From the NCBI GenBank assembly GCA_036381015.1, contig DASVDR010000013.1:1-52665 (forward strand): a stretch of 52,665 nucleotides of DNA, in the 5' to 3' direction. The stretch is from Gammaproteobacteria bacterium. Lineage in GTDB: Bacteria > Pseudomonadota > Gammaproteobacteria > Steroidobacterales > Rariloculaceae. The translations under genes were made by a program, and so were the position numbers. Shown here piece by piece: positions 15,514 through 23,474 of this stretch. The notes under the pieces were generated by a model, which was not told where the DNA came from, did no database searches, and worked only from the letters and a program-made list of their open reading frames with translations. Position 1 is the first letter of the stretch, and every line of letters starts with the position of its first letter.

Positions 15514-15888
15514 ATGATGGACGAATCGGTCAACGTATTCGGCGAGCCGCTCGAAAGCTGCAGCGAGCGTCCGCGCACCGGCTTCTTCCGCGACGGGTGC
15601 TGCAACACCGGCGCGCAGGACATCGGCTCGCATACCGTCTGCGTCGAGGTGACGAAGGAGTTTCTCGAGTTCTCCCGCTTCCGCGGCAACGATCTTTCGA
15701 CCCCGATGCCCCAGTTCGATTTCCCGGGCCTACGTCCCGGCGACCGCTGGTGCCTGTGCGCCGCCCGCTGGCTCGAGGCCTACGAGCACGGCATGGCGCC
15801 TCGCGTTCTGTTGAAGAGCACGCATGCGCGTGCGCTCGAGATCGTGCCGCTCGCCGTGCTGAAGCAGTTCGCCGTGGACCTGAGCTGA
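15514..15888 (+). CDS. DUF2237 family protein
   Basis: The 124-residue protein matches DUF2237 almost throughout: NVFGEPLESCS, TGFFRDGCCNTGAQDIGSHT, FLEFSRFRGNDLSTPMPQF, FPGLRPGDRWCLCAARWLEA and the closing THARALEIVPLAVLKQFAV. The four-plus conserved cysteines (SC, CC, C in HTVC, WCLC) are all present. The family is small, cytosolic, widespread in bacteria and without assigned function. Two adjacent ATGs (15514 and 15517) are possible; 15514 sits six bases after AGGA. Monocistronic. Confidence 0.88.
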   Translation: MMDESVNVFGEPLESCSERPRTGFFRDGCCNTGAQDIGSHTVCVEVTKEFLEFSRFRGNDLSTPMPQFDFPGLRPGDRWCLCAARWLEAYEHGMAPRVLLKSTHARALEIVPLAVLKQFAVDLS

Positions 15889-15960
15889 CGCCGTCCGCGA
15901 CGCGTGCGGCCATTCGGAACGCTCGTCGATCGGAGCCGAGGCTCACGCTCCTGCGGCGGG

Positions 15961-16785
15961 CTACTCGAACTCGTACAAGGCGAAGGTCGTGCCCCGCTCG
16001 GCGTCGACCTCGAGCGTGCACGAGCCCCAGTCCTCGGGAATCGTCCACTCCGCGCCGACTTCCCACTGAAGCTGCTCCTCGTGCCCGTCGCAGTGGACCG
16101 CGATCTCGCGGATCGTGCCGTAGACCCGTGCAATCGTGAACGTGCGCTCGGTGAGCTCGTGCGTCCACGGCTCGCGTTCGATGCGCACCTCCGCCATCAG
16201 CGACGCGCCGTAAGGCAGCGTGTGGTCTCCGGCCGTGCTGACGCGTGCCGCCGTGACTCGAGGCACGCGGCCCCCGTCGAGCGCGATCTTGAGGTTCGCG
16301 AGGCGAAGCAGCGCCTTCAAAAGCTGATCGTCCTCTCGGGCCAGCCGCCGCATCTCGTCCTCGAGAAGCTCGCCTTTGTACATCGCTTCGCCGAGAACGG
16401 CGGCAACCGGCGTCGACGGCGAACCCTGCATCGCGCGAACCGTCTCTTCGGCTGCCCGGGCCTGCGCATTGCGCCAAAACTCGGGCTGACAGACGCGGCG
16501 AAGGATTCGGGAGCCGGTCACCGGCTCCCGCAGGCAATGGATGTCGAATTCGTCGCTGCTGTTGATCTCGTTGAAGCGCGCGTACACGGCCTCTTCGGCG
16601 AGCTGCATCTGCAGCCTGAGCTCCGCTCGGCTGCGCCCGCGCACGACGACCTCGTCGTCGACGGTGCTCGGCGGCTCGCGGCGGGCTGCATCCGGCGCGC
16701 TTTCCTGGCCCGTGGCCGCTCCGGCGAGCAACGCGATGCAGCAAAGAACGGCGACCGTGGCGACTTCTTTCGTTGCAGCGTGCAT
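15961..16785 (-). CDS. Exported hypothetical protein with conserved FNEIN...CLREPVTGS motif
   Basis: A 274-residue protein with a Sec signal (about residues 1-26), a short linker and a helical region (LRLQMQLAEEAVYARFNEIN) followed by a motif DEFDIHCLREPVTGSRILRR with C-Q-P shortly after; the two cysteines could pair in the periplasm. The C-terminal third (about 175-274) looks like a beta-rich domain (VDAERGTTFALYEFE). I have a sense of similar proteins in other gammaproteobacteria but cannot name a family. No clear ribosome-binding site precedes the ATG; the signal peptide supports the choice. It stands alone. Confidence 0.7.
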   Translation of the reverse strand: MHAATKEVATVAVLCCIALLAGAATGQESAPDAARREPPSTVDDEVVVRGRSRAELRLQMQLAEEAVYARFNEINSSDEFDIHCLREPVTGSRILRRVCQPEFWRNAQARAAEETVRAMQGSPSTPVAAVLGEAMYKGELLEDEMRRLAREDDQLLKALLRLANLKIALDGGRVPRVTAARVSTAGDHTLPYGASLMAEVRIEREPWTHELTERTFTIARVYGTIREIAVHCDGHEEQLQWEVGAEWTIPEDWGSCTLEVDAERGTTFALYEFE

Positions 16786-17022
16786 ACAGGGCCGAACGCG
16801 AGAAGACCTCGCGGATCGTACCGGAGGCGTCCGCATCGCGGAAGGGTGTCGGGCGGCCCGCCTCGGCAGGCTCGCCGGTCGTCGCTTGCGCACGCATGCG
16901 TTCCGGCGGGCGCCGCGGATCGAGACGCCGCCGCGATCGCGGGCGTCCTCGCGCCGGTTGACGCCCGGTCGGCCCGACGTTATCAGTGGCTCGGGCACTC
17001 GAGCCGCGGTGAGGGCTTCACG

Positions 17023-17418
17023 ATGGACATGAAAGCGGTCAACCCTTGGACCTGGCAGAACCGGTTCGATTTCTCGCACGCGATCGACGTCCGGGGGGCG
17101 GGGCGCGTGCTTTTTTGCGCCGGTCAGACTTCCGTGGACGCGGAAGGACGCGTGCTTCATCCCGGCGACATGGCCGCGCAGCTCGACCGCGCGTTCGACA
17201 ACCTGGAGACGGTGCTGTCGCGCGCGGGCCTCGGGCTCGAGAACGTCGTTCGGTTGAACTACTACGTCACGGACATGGAGGCCTTCGCCGGCGCGCGGCA
17301 GACGGTCGCGGCGCGTCTCGCGTCGTTGCCCGTGAAGCCCTCCGGCACGCTGCTCGGCATCACGCGCCTCGCTCAGCCCGAGCTTCTCGTCGAGATCGAA
17401 GCGACGGCGGTGGCGTGA
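17023..17418 (+). CDS. RidA/YjgF-family protein
   Basis: The 131-residue protein has family length and motifs: FSHAIDVRGAGRVLFCAGQT, GDMAAQLDRAFDNLETVLSR, NVVRLNYYVTDMEAF and the C-terminal LAQPELLVEIEATAVA. RidA proteins are cytosolic trimers that hydrolyse reactive enamines/imines. The key arginine normally near residue 105 lies in a GITRLAQPELLVEIE context here, as in RidA-like subgroups with relaxed function, so true deaminase activity is likely but not certain. The start ATG follows GAGGGCTTC. Monocistronic; convergent with the cupin gene (10-base gap). Confidence 0.87.
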   Translation: MDMKAVNPWTWQNRFDFSHAIDVRGAGRVLFCAGQTSVDAEGRVLHPGDMAAQLDRAFDNLETVLSRAGLGLENVVRLNYYVTDMEAFAGARQTVAARLASLPVKPSGTLLGITRLAQPELLVEIEATAVA

Positions 17419-17428
17419 AGCGGCGGCC

Positions 17429-18142
17429 TCAGCCGCTCGAATCGTCGCGCTTGCTCGCGTCGCGGCCGTCGCGGAGGTACGCGAGGCCGCCGCGCTTGAC
17501 ATAGAGCGTGCAGCCGGTCGCCGTGAACGGCGTGTGCGTGGCGCCGGCCGGCAGCCGCAGCCACGCATACCGGCCGTGCTCGCCCGTCTCGTCGACGAAG
17601 TCCCCGTCGAGGACGAATATCTCGGCGCCCTGCGGATAGGTCGTCGGGCCGAGCGCCGCGCCGTGCTGCCAGCGCTCGAGATGGACCGAGTCGCTGAAGC
17701 CCTGCTGTGCGTAAAGCAGCTTCACGTCGACGTCGGGGCTCGCTCCGGGCTGCCACTCGAGCTCGCCGGTGTCGATCGCGACGTGCTCGCGGTCGCGCCC
17801 CGGGAACTGCCGGAGCTTCACGAACAGCACGCAGCCCTCCCGCGAGAACGGCGCGTGCCGAAAACCCTCCGGGTTCAACAGAAACGTGCCGGCCGGCCAG
17901 TCCCCGTGCTCGTCCGAGAACACGCCCTCGAGAACGAGAATCTCCTCGCCCTCCGGGTGGTCGTGCGCCGGGAAGGTCGCCCCGGGCTCGTAGCGAACGA
18001 TCGACGTGACCTGACCGGACTCGGGCGGGCCGACGAGATGCACGCGCTTGCGCCAGACCGTCCGACTCGGGCTCGGCGTCCAGTCCATCGCGCGCGTGTC
18101 GGCCGTGGCGATCACGCTCAAGTCGCCGTTGATCGATTCCAT
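17429..18142 (-). CDS. ChrR-like double-cupin protein
   Basis: The 237-residue protein contains two cupin units of the ChrR type. The first has FPAHDHPEGEEILVLEGVFS and FLLNPEGFRHAPFS (about residues 55-95), with H-x-H-x4-E and a later His as metal ligands. The second (about 130-210) has YPQGAEIFVLDGDFVDETGE and GATHTPF. Anti-sigma ChrR proteins use the first domain with an N-terminal zinc module, which is missing here, so this is a stand-alone cupin and not a full anti-sigma factor. No sigma factor gene is adjacent. The ATG follows GGAGGCGC. Confidence 0.82.
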   Translation of the reverse strand: MESINGDLSVIATADTRAMDWTPSPSRTVWRKRVHLVGPPESGQVTSIVRYEPGATFPAHDHPEGEEILVLEGVFSDEHGDWPAGTFLLNPEGFRHAPFSREGCVLFVKLRQFPGRDREHVAIDTGELEWQPGASPDVDVKLLYAQQGFSDSVHLERWQHGAALGPTTYPQGAEIFVLDGDFVDETGEHGRYAWLRLPAGATHTPFTATGCTLYVKRGGLAYLRDGRDASKRDDSSG

Positions 18143-18231
18143 CCCGCGCCTCCGTGGCGGCGATCGAGAGGTCGAGTCTACCGCGCGCGCCCCGGCGCGC
18201 GTACCTCACGCCGTCCGCTATCATCTCGGGC

Positions 18232-18597
18232 ATGCCCAAGCTGCTGATGAATCTGCGCAACGTCCCCGACGACGAGGCGGACGAGATTCGCGCGCTGCTC
18301 GAGGCGCGGCAGATCCCGTATTACGAAACCGAGCCGAGCTTCTGGGGCGTCTCGGGCGGCGGCATCTGGATCCGCCGTCGAGAGGACTTCGCGGAGGCCG
18401 AGCGGGTGCTGATCGAGTACCACCACGAACGCTGGTCGAAGGCGCGTGCCGAGCACCGTGCGGCGCTGCGCGAAGGCAAGGTCGGGACGGTGTGGGCCGC
18501 GGTGCGCGAGAGTCCGTTGCGAGCAGCCGTGGTGCTGCTCGGCATCGCCTTTGCGGTGCTGCTGCTGGTGCTTCCTTTGCTGATGTTGGCCGGGTGA
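18232..18597 (+). CDS. DUF6164 family membrane-anchored protein
   Basis: The 121-residue protein starts MPKLLMNLRNVPDDEADEIR and continues with EARQIPYYETEPSFWGVSGG, GIWIRRREDF, a pattern I associate with DUF6164. A single C-terminal hydrophobic segment (LRAAVVLLGIAFAVLLLVLP, about 98-117) should anchor it in the inner membrane. The N-terminal part has the alpha/beta look of a DUF2007-type signal-transducing domain (nucleotide or metabolite binding has not been shown). The start has only a weak Shine-Dalgarno. Monocistronic. Confidence 0.82.
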   Translation: MPKLLMNLRNVPDDEADEIRALLEARQIPYYETEPSFWGVSGGGIWIRRREDFAEAERVLIEYHHERWSKARAEHRAALREGKVGTVWAAVRESPLRAAVVLLGIAFAVLLLVLPLLMLAG

Positions 18598-18733
18598 CGC
18601 GGCGGGCGAGGATCGTCTCCCGCAAACACCGATACATGATGCTGCCGGGAACGCCGTGTGTTGGTTACCTCGCGCGCGTCCCTGGCCGGGGTCCGCAGCG
18701 CAAACGGAGTGAGCGCTGGGCTGGCGTGCGCGA

Positions 18734-18774
18734 GCGTCCCGGCAAGCACCATGTATAGGCACTTGCCGGGACGC
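18734..18774. terminator. Perfect 13-bp inverted repeat between convergent genes
   Basis: GCGTCCCGGCAAG (18734-18746) and CTTGCCGGGACGC (18762-18774) are exact reverse complements with a 15-base spacer. The hairpin lies 12 bases beyond the stop of the minus-strand lipoprotein gene and about 140 bases after the DUF6164 stop. It could end transcription in both directions or be a REP-like element; a related partial sequence (GCTGCCGGGAACGCC) lies near 18641. Confidence 0.55.
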
Positions 18775-18785
18775 CGCCATTGGCG

Positions 18786-20597
18786 TCACTCGATCGTCTT
18801 CGACGCCTCGTTCGAGTACTCGCTTTCGAGGCCGTTCGAGTCGACAGCGGTCATCACGAAATAGTACGTGCCCGGGCCCAGGTTCTCGACGACGTGCGTC
18901 GTGACGCCGGGACTCATGACCTCCACCGACTCCGTGTAGTTCCCGGACTCGGTCCCCCAATACACGCGATAGCCGGCCAGGTCGGTCAGCGGACTGCCGT
19001 CCGTCCGCTCCGTCGGCGCGGTCCAGCTCAACGTCGCCGCGCCGTTCGCAACCGCTTCGACGCTGATCGCGAACGGTTCGAGCTCGGCCGTCGCCTCGCC
19101 GTCGCTCACGCTGATCACGATGTCCGAATACGTGCCGACGTGCCCGTCGTCGGGCGTGCCGGTCAACGCGCCGGTGGCCGTGTCGAACTCGGCCCACTCC
19201 GGAAGGTTTTGGATCTCGAACGTCAGCGAGTCGCCGTCGTCGTCGCTCGCGCTCGGCTCGAACCGATAGGACGAGCCGATGACGACGGACGTGGCCGGCG
19301 CGCCCGAGATGACCGGCGGCGTATTCGTCTCGGGGTCGGGGTTCGAGCCGTCATCCGACGAGCCGTCGTCCTGCGAGCCGTCGTCCGTCGAGCCGTCATC
19401 CGCCGAGCCGTCGTCCTGCGAGCCGTCGTCCGACGAGCCGTCGTCCGACGAGCCGTCGTCTTCCGACGAGCCCCCGTCCTGCGACGCCCACGCGGCAATC
19501 GCCGCGGCCGTCGTCGTGTCCGAGGCGCTCGCCATCGCGGCAAGCGCGGGATCGAGCGCGGCGGGCGCGTCTTCGGGCAACACGTCGGCTGCTTCGCTCG
19601 CCGGCGTGCCGGCGTCGAGCGCGTCGAGCGCGGAGGCGAGCGTCTCGAGCGACGCGGAGTCCGCCACGGCACGCGCGGCGGCGACGCCCGTCCGCGCGTG
19701 CGCGATCATCGGCGCGGTCACGGGCTGTGCGTCCGTGAGCTCCGGAGCGTCGCCGGACGCGAGCCGGGCGACGACGTCGTCGAGCACCGGCGTCACGACT
19801 CGACCGTCGACGCGAAGCTCGTTCGTCATCGCTTCGATCATGACCTGAGCGCTCGCGACCATCGCGGTCGCCGCGATCTGCGGGCTGCTGCCGTCCGCGC
19901 CTTCGCCGTCGAGCGCGCCGTCGACGAGATCCGCCGCGAGCGCCGCGACGACGCCGTCGACCGTGAGCTCGGGATCGGCCGCGAGCGCGATGGTCTGCGT
20001 GCGGCGCAGGATCTCGGCGAGAGTCTCCGACGCCTTCACGATCATCGCGAGATCGTCGTCGTCGACGGGCGTCTTCATCGGGTTGAACACCGAGAGCGGC
20101 CGAAGGCCGGTATCGAGCTCCGCGACGACCGTTTCGAGGGCGATGGACAGCGTCGACTCGCTGAGACCGTCGCTCATCCGCTGCGCCGTCGCTACCGCGA
20201 GGGTGCTGAACGGATTGAGGTTCGCGACCGACTTCCTGCCCGGGCTCGCCGAGGCGGTGTAGAGCACGAAGTCGGGCGCGCGGTTCGTGACGAGATCGGT
20301 GCCGCCGCGCGCTTCGACGACGAGCGGGTAGTGCTTGCCTTTCGCCTTGAGCCGGATGTTGTAGCCGGCGTTCTGGTCGCTGACCGCGTTCTCGAGCGTC
20401 GCGCCGCTTCGAGACATCACGGTAAGCTCGGCGTCGACGATCGGCCCGTCGCCGACGCTGCCGCTCAGTGCCGTCTCGATCTCCGTTTCCGGCCCGATCG
20501 AGGCCGACGAGTCGTCTTCATCCGAGCCGCAGCTCGAGAGGGTTGCCGCGAGAAAAAGAGGGGCGGCGAAGCGCAGAAAGGACCTTCCCAGGTTCAT
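18786..20597 (-). CDS. Large outer-surface lipoprotein with D-D-G-S repeats, putative Ig and FN3 domains
   Basis: The 603-residue protein has a lipobox (LAATLSSCG, Cys23) and so is a lipoprotein. An N-terminal domain (about 40-110) has LSGSVGDGPIVDAELTVMSR, like a carboxypeptidase-regulatory fold, and a helical domain follows (about 125-375). A D-D-G-S repeat linker (about 375-415) is followed by a putative-Ig (He_PIG) domain (PPVISGAPATSVVIGSSYRF ... GALTGTPDDGHVGTYS) and a C-terminal fibronectin III domain (ATLSWTAPTERTDG, GYRVYWGTESGNYTES). It should be a surface-displayed adhesion or matrix protein. A c-di-GMP-I riboswitch sits in its leader. The start follows AAGGAGAT. The protein at 31540-34253 shares the N-terminal G-P-I-V-D-A signature. 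Confidence 0.85.
   Translation of the reverse strand: MNLGRSFLRFAAPLFLAATLSSCGSDEDDSSASIGPETEIETALSGSVGDGPIVDAELTVMSRSGATLENAVSDQNAGYNIRLKAKGKHYPLVVEARGGTDLVTNRAPDFVLYTASASPGRKSVANLNPFSTLAVATAQRMSDGLSESTLSIALETVVAELDTGLRPLSVFNPMKTPVDDDDLAMIVKASETLAEILRRTQTIALAADPELTVDGVVAALAADLVDGALDGEGADGSSPQIAATAMVASAQVMIEAMTNELRVDGRVVTPVLDDVVARLASGDAPELTDAQPVTAPMIAHARTGVAAARAVADSASLETLASALDALDAGTPASEAADVLPEDAPAALDPALAAMASASDTTTAAAIAAWASQDGGSSEDDGSSDDGSSDDGSQDDGSADDGSTDDGSQDDGSSDDGSNPDPETNTPPVISGAPATSVVIGSSYRFEPSASDDDGDSLTFEIQNLPEWAEFDTATGALTGTPDDGHVGTYSDIVISVSDGEATAELEPFAISVEAVANGAATLSWTAPTERTDGSPLTDLAGYRVYWGTESGNYTESVEVMSPGVTTHVVENLGPGTYYFVMTAVDSNGLESEYSNEASKTIE
19344..19475 (-). repeat. 15-base tandem repeats encoding (S/Q/A/T)DDGS
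   Basis: About eight tandem 15-base units encode the flexible acidic linker of the lipoprotein. Units differ mainly at the codon between D-D-G-S blocks. Such repeats can expand or contract by slippage, always in frame because the unit is a multiple of three. Confidence 0.8.
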
Positions 20598-20621
20598 GCC
20601 GGTATCTCCTTTTTCGTTGTC

Positions 20622-20666
20622 GGCAAACCGGAACGAAGAGGGCCGGCAGTGGGAGTCGCAAAGCCT
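20622..20666 (-). promoter_or_regulatory. Candidate expression platform complementary to the aptamer core
   Basis: Within the leader, AGGCUUUGCG (minus strand, 20657-20666) is perfectly complementary to CGCAAAGCCU of the aptamer, and CGGUUUGCC (20622-20630) to its GGCAAACCG. The order is nested, so a long-range duplex could form that destroys the c-di-GMP fold. This segment ends 25 bases from the lipoprotein start codon. Confidence 0.6.
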
Positions 20667-20710
20667 GCACCGGGCGGTGCCCGGGCGCGATCGGATGAGG
20701 CCGAAGCCTT

Positions 20711-20793
20711 CTGCTCGACCGGCAGCCCCGCTGTCTTCCCCAAAAGACCGGAGGCTTTGCGTCCCGACCTCGCGATCGGTTTGCCTTTAGCAG
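20711..20793 (-). ncRNA. Cyclic-di-GMP-I (GEMM-I) riboswitch aptamer
   Basis: Read on the minus strand, this segment has the GEMM-I consensus in order: GGCAAACC (20778-20785), a GAUC-GCGA-GGUC hairpin with GNRA loop, GGGACGCAAAGCCUCCGG (ending near 20748), then a variable stem and AGCGGGGCUGCCGG (20719-20732). It is enclosed by a P1-type stem, CUGCU (20789-20793) and AGCAG (20711-20715). It aligns closely with the Vibrio Vc2 aptamer as I remember it. It lies about 115 bases upstream of the lipoprotein start, so c-di-GMP probably controls that gene. Whether ligand turns expression on or off cannot be read directly. Confidence 0.93.
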
Positions 20794-20816
20794 TCGCTGA
20801 ACGAGCCGTCGATCAC

Positions 20817-20846
20817 GTTGTAGCAGTCGACGAGAGAACGTTCCAA
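20817..20846 (-). promoter_or_regulatory. Candidate promoter for riboswitch-lipoprotein transcript
   Basis: On the minus strand, TTGGAA (20841-20846) and TACAAC (20817-20822) are 18 bases apart, each matching four of six consensus positions. The implied transcript start lies about 15-20 bases before the aptamer P1 stem, which is where a leader promoter would be expected. Confidence 0.45.
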
Positions 20847-20978
20847 CTGTCGCGAGAGCGAGACGGAGAGGCGGGATGAGAGAAGCGCGGCGCGCGCGAT
20901 GCGGCGTGAAAGCTTCGCGCGCGCCGCGAAGACTAGGAACCGGACGATCGAGCCGGTTCTAGCGTGTGCTCGCGGAGA

Positions 20979-21431
20979 TCAGTCGCCGGACTTCGAAGCG
21001 GCGCCGGCGCCCGACGCGCCGTCGACGCGCTCGCCCGTTTCGGGCGACAGCCCGCCGAAGCCCACGGTGCGTCCGTTCACGGTGAACGCCTGGATGAAGC
21101 CGCCGTCCTTACCGTCGCCGCGCGGCGCGATCAGAATCGCGATCTTGTCGCCGGCCTTCACCATGTCGCGCGTGTAGCCCGCACGATAGAAGTGGCTTGC
21201 GCTGTGGCCTTCGTATTCCACGTCGCGAGTGCCTTTCTCGTCGGTGACCTCGACGATGGCCGACGTGTGCGGATTCCTGACGTTGAATTCCTTGACCACG
21301 CCTTCGATCGTCACCCGCTTGCTGAAGTCGAACTGCGCCGCGGAGTGATGCGCGGCCGCGGCGACGGCCCAAAGCAAGAGCGCGGGAGCGCTGACTGCAA
21401 CGACGATTGTTCTCATGGCTGCCGACAACAT
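20979..21431 (-). CDS. DUF6152 exported protein, predicted His-His mature N-terminus
   Basis: The 150-residue protein has a Sec signal ending in AAAA and then His28-His29-Ser, so cleavage would expose a His-His N-terminus. The DUF6152 core follows: FDFSKRVTIEGVVKEFNVRN, NPH (about residue 51) and the strand AIVEVTDEKGTRDVEYEGHS. The family is periplasmic, about 110-150 residues, and without known function. The ATG at 21431 has a good AGGAG six bases upstream. It is the second gene of a two-gene minus-strand unit after a WEGD-motif protein (55-base gap). The C-terminal 20 residues are disordered. Confidence 0.85.
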   Translation of the reverse strand: MLSAAMRTIVVAVSAPALLLWAVAAAAHHSAAQFDFSKRVTIEGVVKEFNVRNPHTSAIVEVTDEKGTRDVEYEGHSASHFYRAGYTRDMVKAGDKIAILIAPRGDGKDGGFIQAFTVNGRTVGFGGLSPETGERVDGASGAGAASKSGD

Positions 21432-21486
21432 GGGAGTCTCCTCGTTTTATGCGCGCGATCCGATCGTGCGCCGCAGAAATACCGGG

Positions 21487-22290
21487 TCATTCCTTCGCTT
21501 CGCGGGCTTCATAGACGTCGCTCATCCGGGCGTCGACCGGCTCGCCCGCTCGCAATTGCTCGCGCCGCATCTCGATCAGCTCGTACCAGAACTCGTCCGG
21601 GCAGCGGTACGGGAGGATGAAGCCGTCCTCGAGCGGCTGATACTTGCGTTCGATCCTGACCGGCTCCGTGTAGTAGATAGGATCGACGATCGCGGCCTCG
21701 TACGTGATGATCTTCGTGCCGTTCGCGTCCGTTCCGAGCGAGAAGCGCTCGTGGATCGTGGCCTGGTCGCTGTGCGGATGCGCGGCCTGATCTTGGCCAT
21801 CGAGCAAGTCCGTGGTCTCGACGACGAGCACGTCGCCTTCCCAGTGCCCCTGCGAGTACCCGGCGCGGCTCGGGATTCGCCGATCCGGCGGCAGCTGCCG
21901 GTCGCCGATGTAGATTCGGCGCGTTTCGTTCTCGACCTCGTAGATGATCGTGAGCTGATCGGGTTTTTGGATGAATTCGATCGGATAGCCGCCGGGCAGC
22001 TCCATCATCGTCGGCACGCCGTAGTCGACACAGTAGGCGGCCGGGTTCGCCCTCTCGGGGCCGAGAAGCTTCTGGTATTCCTCGATTCGGCGCCGGCCCT
22101 CCTCCGTGAGCGGCAGATCGGCCCGCGGGCCGCCGAACCCGGACGTGCGCTGCTGGCCCGGCTCCCGGTAAGCCGTCCAGAGGCCGGTGAAGTCGGGATG
22201 CTCGGGCTCCGCGGCCGAGGCGGCGGCGCAGGCCAGGATGGCGGCGGCGGAAGGGACGGCTTTGCAGATCGCGCGTAGCTTTGGCGGCAT
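21487..22290 (-). CDS. Exported WEGD-motif protein (DUF6152 partner)
   Basis: A 267-residue protein with a Sec signal (about 1-27), a region HPDFTGLWTAYREPGQQ and a C-terminal beta-rich domain with RIYIGDRQLPPDRRIPSRAG, GHWEGDVLVVETTDLLDGQD and ATIHERFSLGTDANG (about 140-200). The GHWEGD-VLVVET stretch is the signature shared with proteins at 36046, 36934 and 45116. I know such proteins only as uncharacterised. A C-terminal CPDEFWYELIEMRREQL region may be specific to this copy. It is cotranscribed with the DUF6152 gene below it. The start follows GGGGGAACCAG. Confidence 0.78.
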   Translation of the reverse strand: MPPKLRAICKAVPSAAAILACAAASAAEPEHPDFTGLWTAYREPGQQRTSGFGGPRADLPLTEEGRRRIEEYQKLLGPERANPAAYCVDYGVPTMMELPGGYPIEFIQKPDQLTIIYEVENETRRIYIGDRQLPPDRRIPSRAGYSQGHWEGDVLVVETTDLLDGQDQAAHPHSDQATIHERFSLGTDANGTKIITYEAAIVDPIYYTEPVRIERKYQPLEDGFILPYRCPDEFWYELIEMRREQLRAGEPVDARMSDVYEAREAKE

Positions 22291-22415
22291 TACTCTGGTT
22301 CCCCCGGGGTTCGGCACGATGCACTCTACAACTTCGGGCCCATTAAGGGTAACCGGTCGCGCCGGGCAATGGGAGCGGGGCTCGGGGGGCGGAAGAGCGA
22401 GGCCCCGCCCCGGGC

Positions 22416-23225
22416 TCAACGCAGGAACAGCTGGTACAGCGTCAGCACGATCTCGACGAGGATCAGAATCACGATGTACCACTCGACCCGCAGCGAATGC
22501 TTGCTCGAGAGGAGCTGCATCACGGTCTGCGCCGTTTGGGCGATCAGGTTCAGCTTCCGCTCGAGCGCCGCATGCCGCGCCGAAATCTCGAACTCGTCCT
22601 CGACCTTCACGAACAGCGCTTCCAGGGACGGGTTGTCCCACAGGATCTCGGGCTTGTCCGCGATCTCCGCGCGGCCGACCATCCGCTGCTCGACGAGCAC
22701 CATCGAGCCGATCATCTTCAGCAGCTCCTTGCTGTGCCGGGGGATACGGCCGGAGCTGCCGAGCTCGGCGGCGAGGGGCTCGATGCGGTCGAACTCGCCG
22801 GCCACCTTTCGCTCGTAGAGCGAAAGCAAGACGCTCTTGCTCAGCACGTCCGCGAGCACTTGCAGGCGCTCGACTCCGGCGTCGGCCAGCAGCACGACGC
22901 CGCCGGCGAGGCCTTCCCGCTCCGCGCCCTCGATGCGCGCATCGAGCTCCTCGATCTCCGGCTGCGGGTAAGGATGGATCACGAACGGCTCGAGCTGCGC
23001 GAGGAACGCCGCCTCCTCCGCGCCGTGAACGCCGAACAGCACGACGACCCCGTGGCGGTACAGCGTGGCGACGCCGCCTCCTCGGACCTTCACGGTCAGC
23101 GGATTGGTCGTCAGAGCGTCCACGGCCTTCCACGCGCGGAGATCCAGCCGCTCGCCCAAGAGGAGCGCACGCGCCTTGAACGTCGAATCGGCGATCGGCG
23201 AGAGCTCGCGTTCGGCGGCTTGCAT
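22416..23225 (-). CDS. RMD1/YagE (DUF155) family protein
   Basis: The 269-residue protein matches the RMD1/Sif2 family: an N-terminal alpha/beta domain (FKARALLLGERLDLRAWKAV, GVATLYRHGVVVLFGVHGAE), a helical middle (LLADAGVERLQVLADVLSKS, EFDRIEPLAAELGSSGRIPR) and a C-terminal membrane anchor (VEWYIVILILVEIVLTLYQL). Bacterial members are inner-membrane proteins of unknown function; eukaryotic RMD1 affects mitochondrial organisation. The ATG at 23225 begins at a natural N-terminus; a longer frame exists upstream but overlaps non-coding sequence. It stands alone and is divergent from the phenol-oxidising flavoprotein gene, with 249 bases between. Confidence 0.82.
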   Translation of the reverse strand: MQAAERELSPIADSTFKARALLLGERLDLRAWKAVDALTTNPLTVKVRGGGVATLYRHGVVVLFGVHGAEEAAFLAQLEPFVIHPYPQPEIEELDARIEGAEREGLAGGVVLLADAGVERLQVLADVLSKSVLLSLYERKVAGEFDRIEPLAAELGSSGRIPRHSKELLKMIGSMVLVEQRMVGRAEIADKPEILWDNPSLEALFVKVEDEFEISARHAALERKLNLIAQTAQTVMQLLSSKHSLRVEWYIVILILVEIVLTLYQLFLR

Positions 23226-23474
23226 GGCCGTGATGATACCCGGGAGCCTGTCCGAGTAATGATGCGCCAACTGCGGCCGCCCCACAGCGGCATGTTGCGG
23301 AGCAGGATCGGGAGAACGCAATGCGCAAGGGAACAGCGGGTTACGACGCGCCGGCACGCTCGAGTTCTCGATCGACGCCTGTGCGCTTGAGGCGGCACCG
23401 GCCCCCTTATAGCATCCGAGCATCGCCGAGCGGCGCAACCGTGCTCCGCGGCGAGGAGTAGGGGGGAACGAGCG

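Noticed and set aside
19344-19475. CRISPR or regulatory tandem repeat
   Set aside because: The 15-base units are in frame within the lipoprotein and encode its D-D-G-S linker.
20622-20700. A second, plus-strand GEMM-I aptamer
   Set aside because: GGCAAACC and CGCAAAGCC are present, but the stem between them does not form with a GNRA loop, the conserved A before CGCAAAGCC is T, and the 3' G-rich strand is missing. No gene lies downstream on that strand. Better explained as sequence complementary to the true aptamer.
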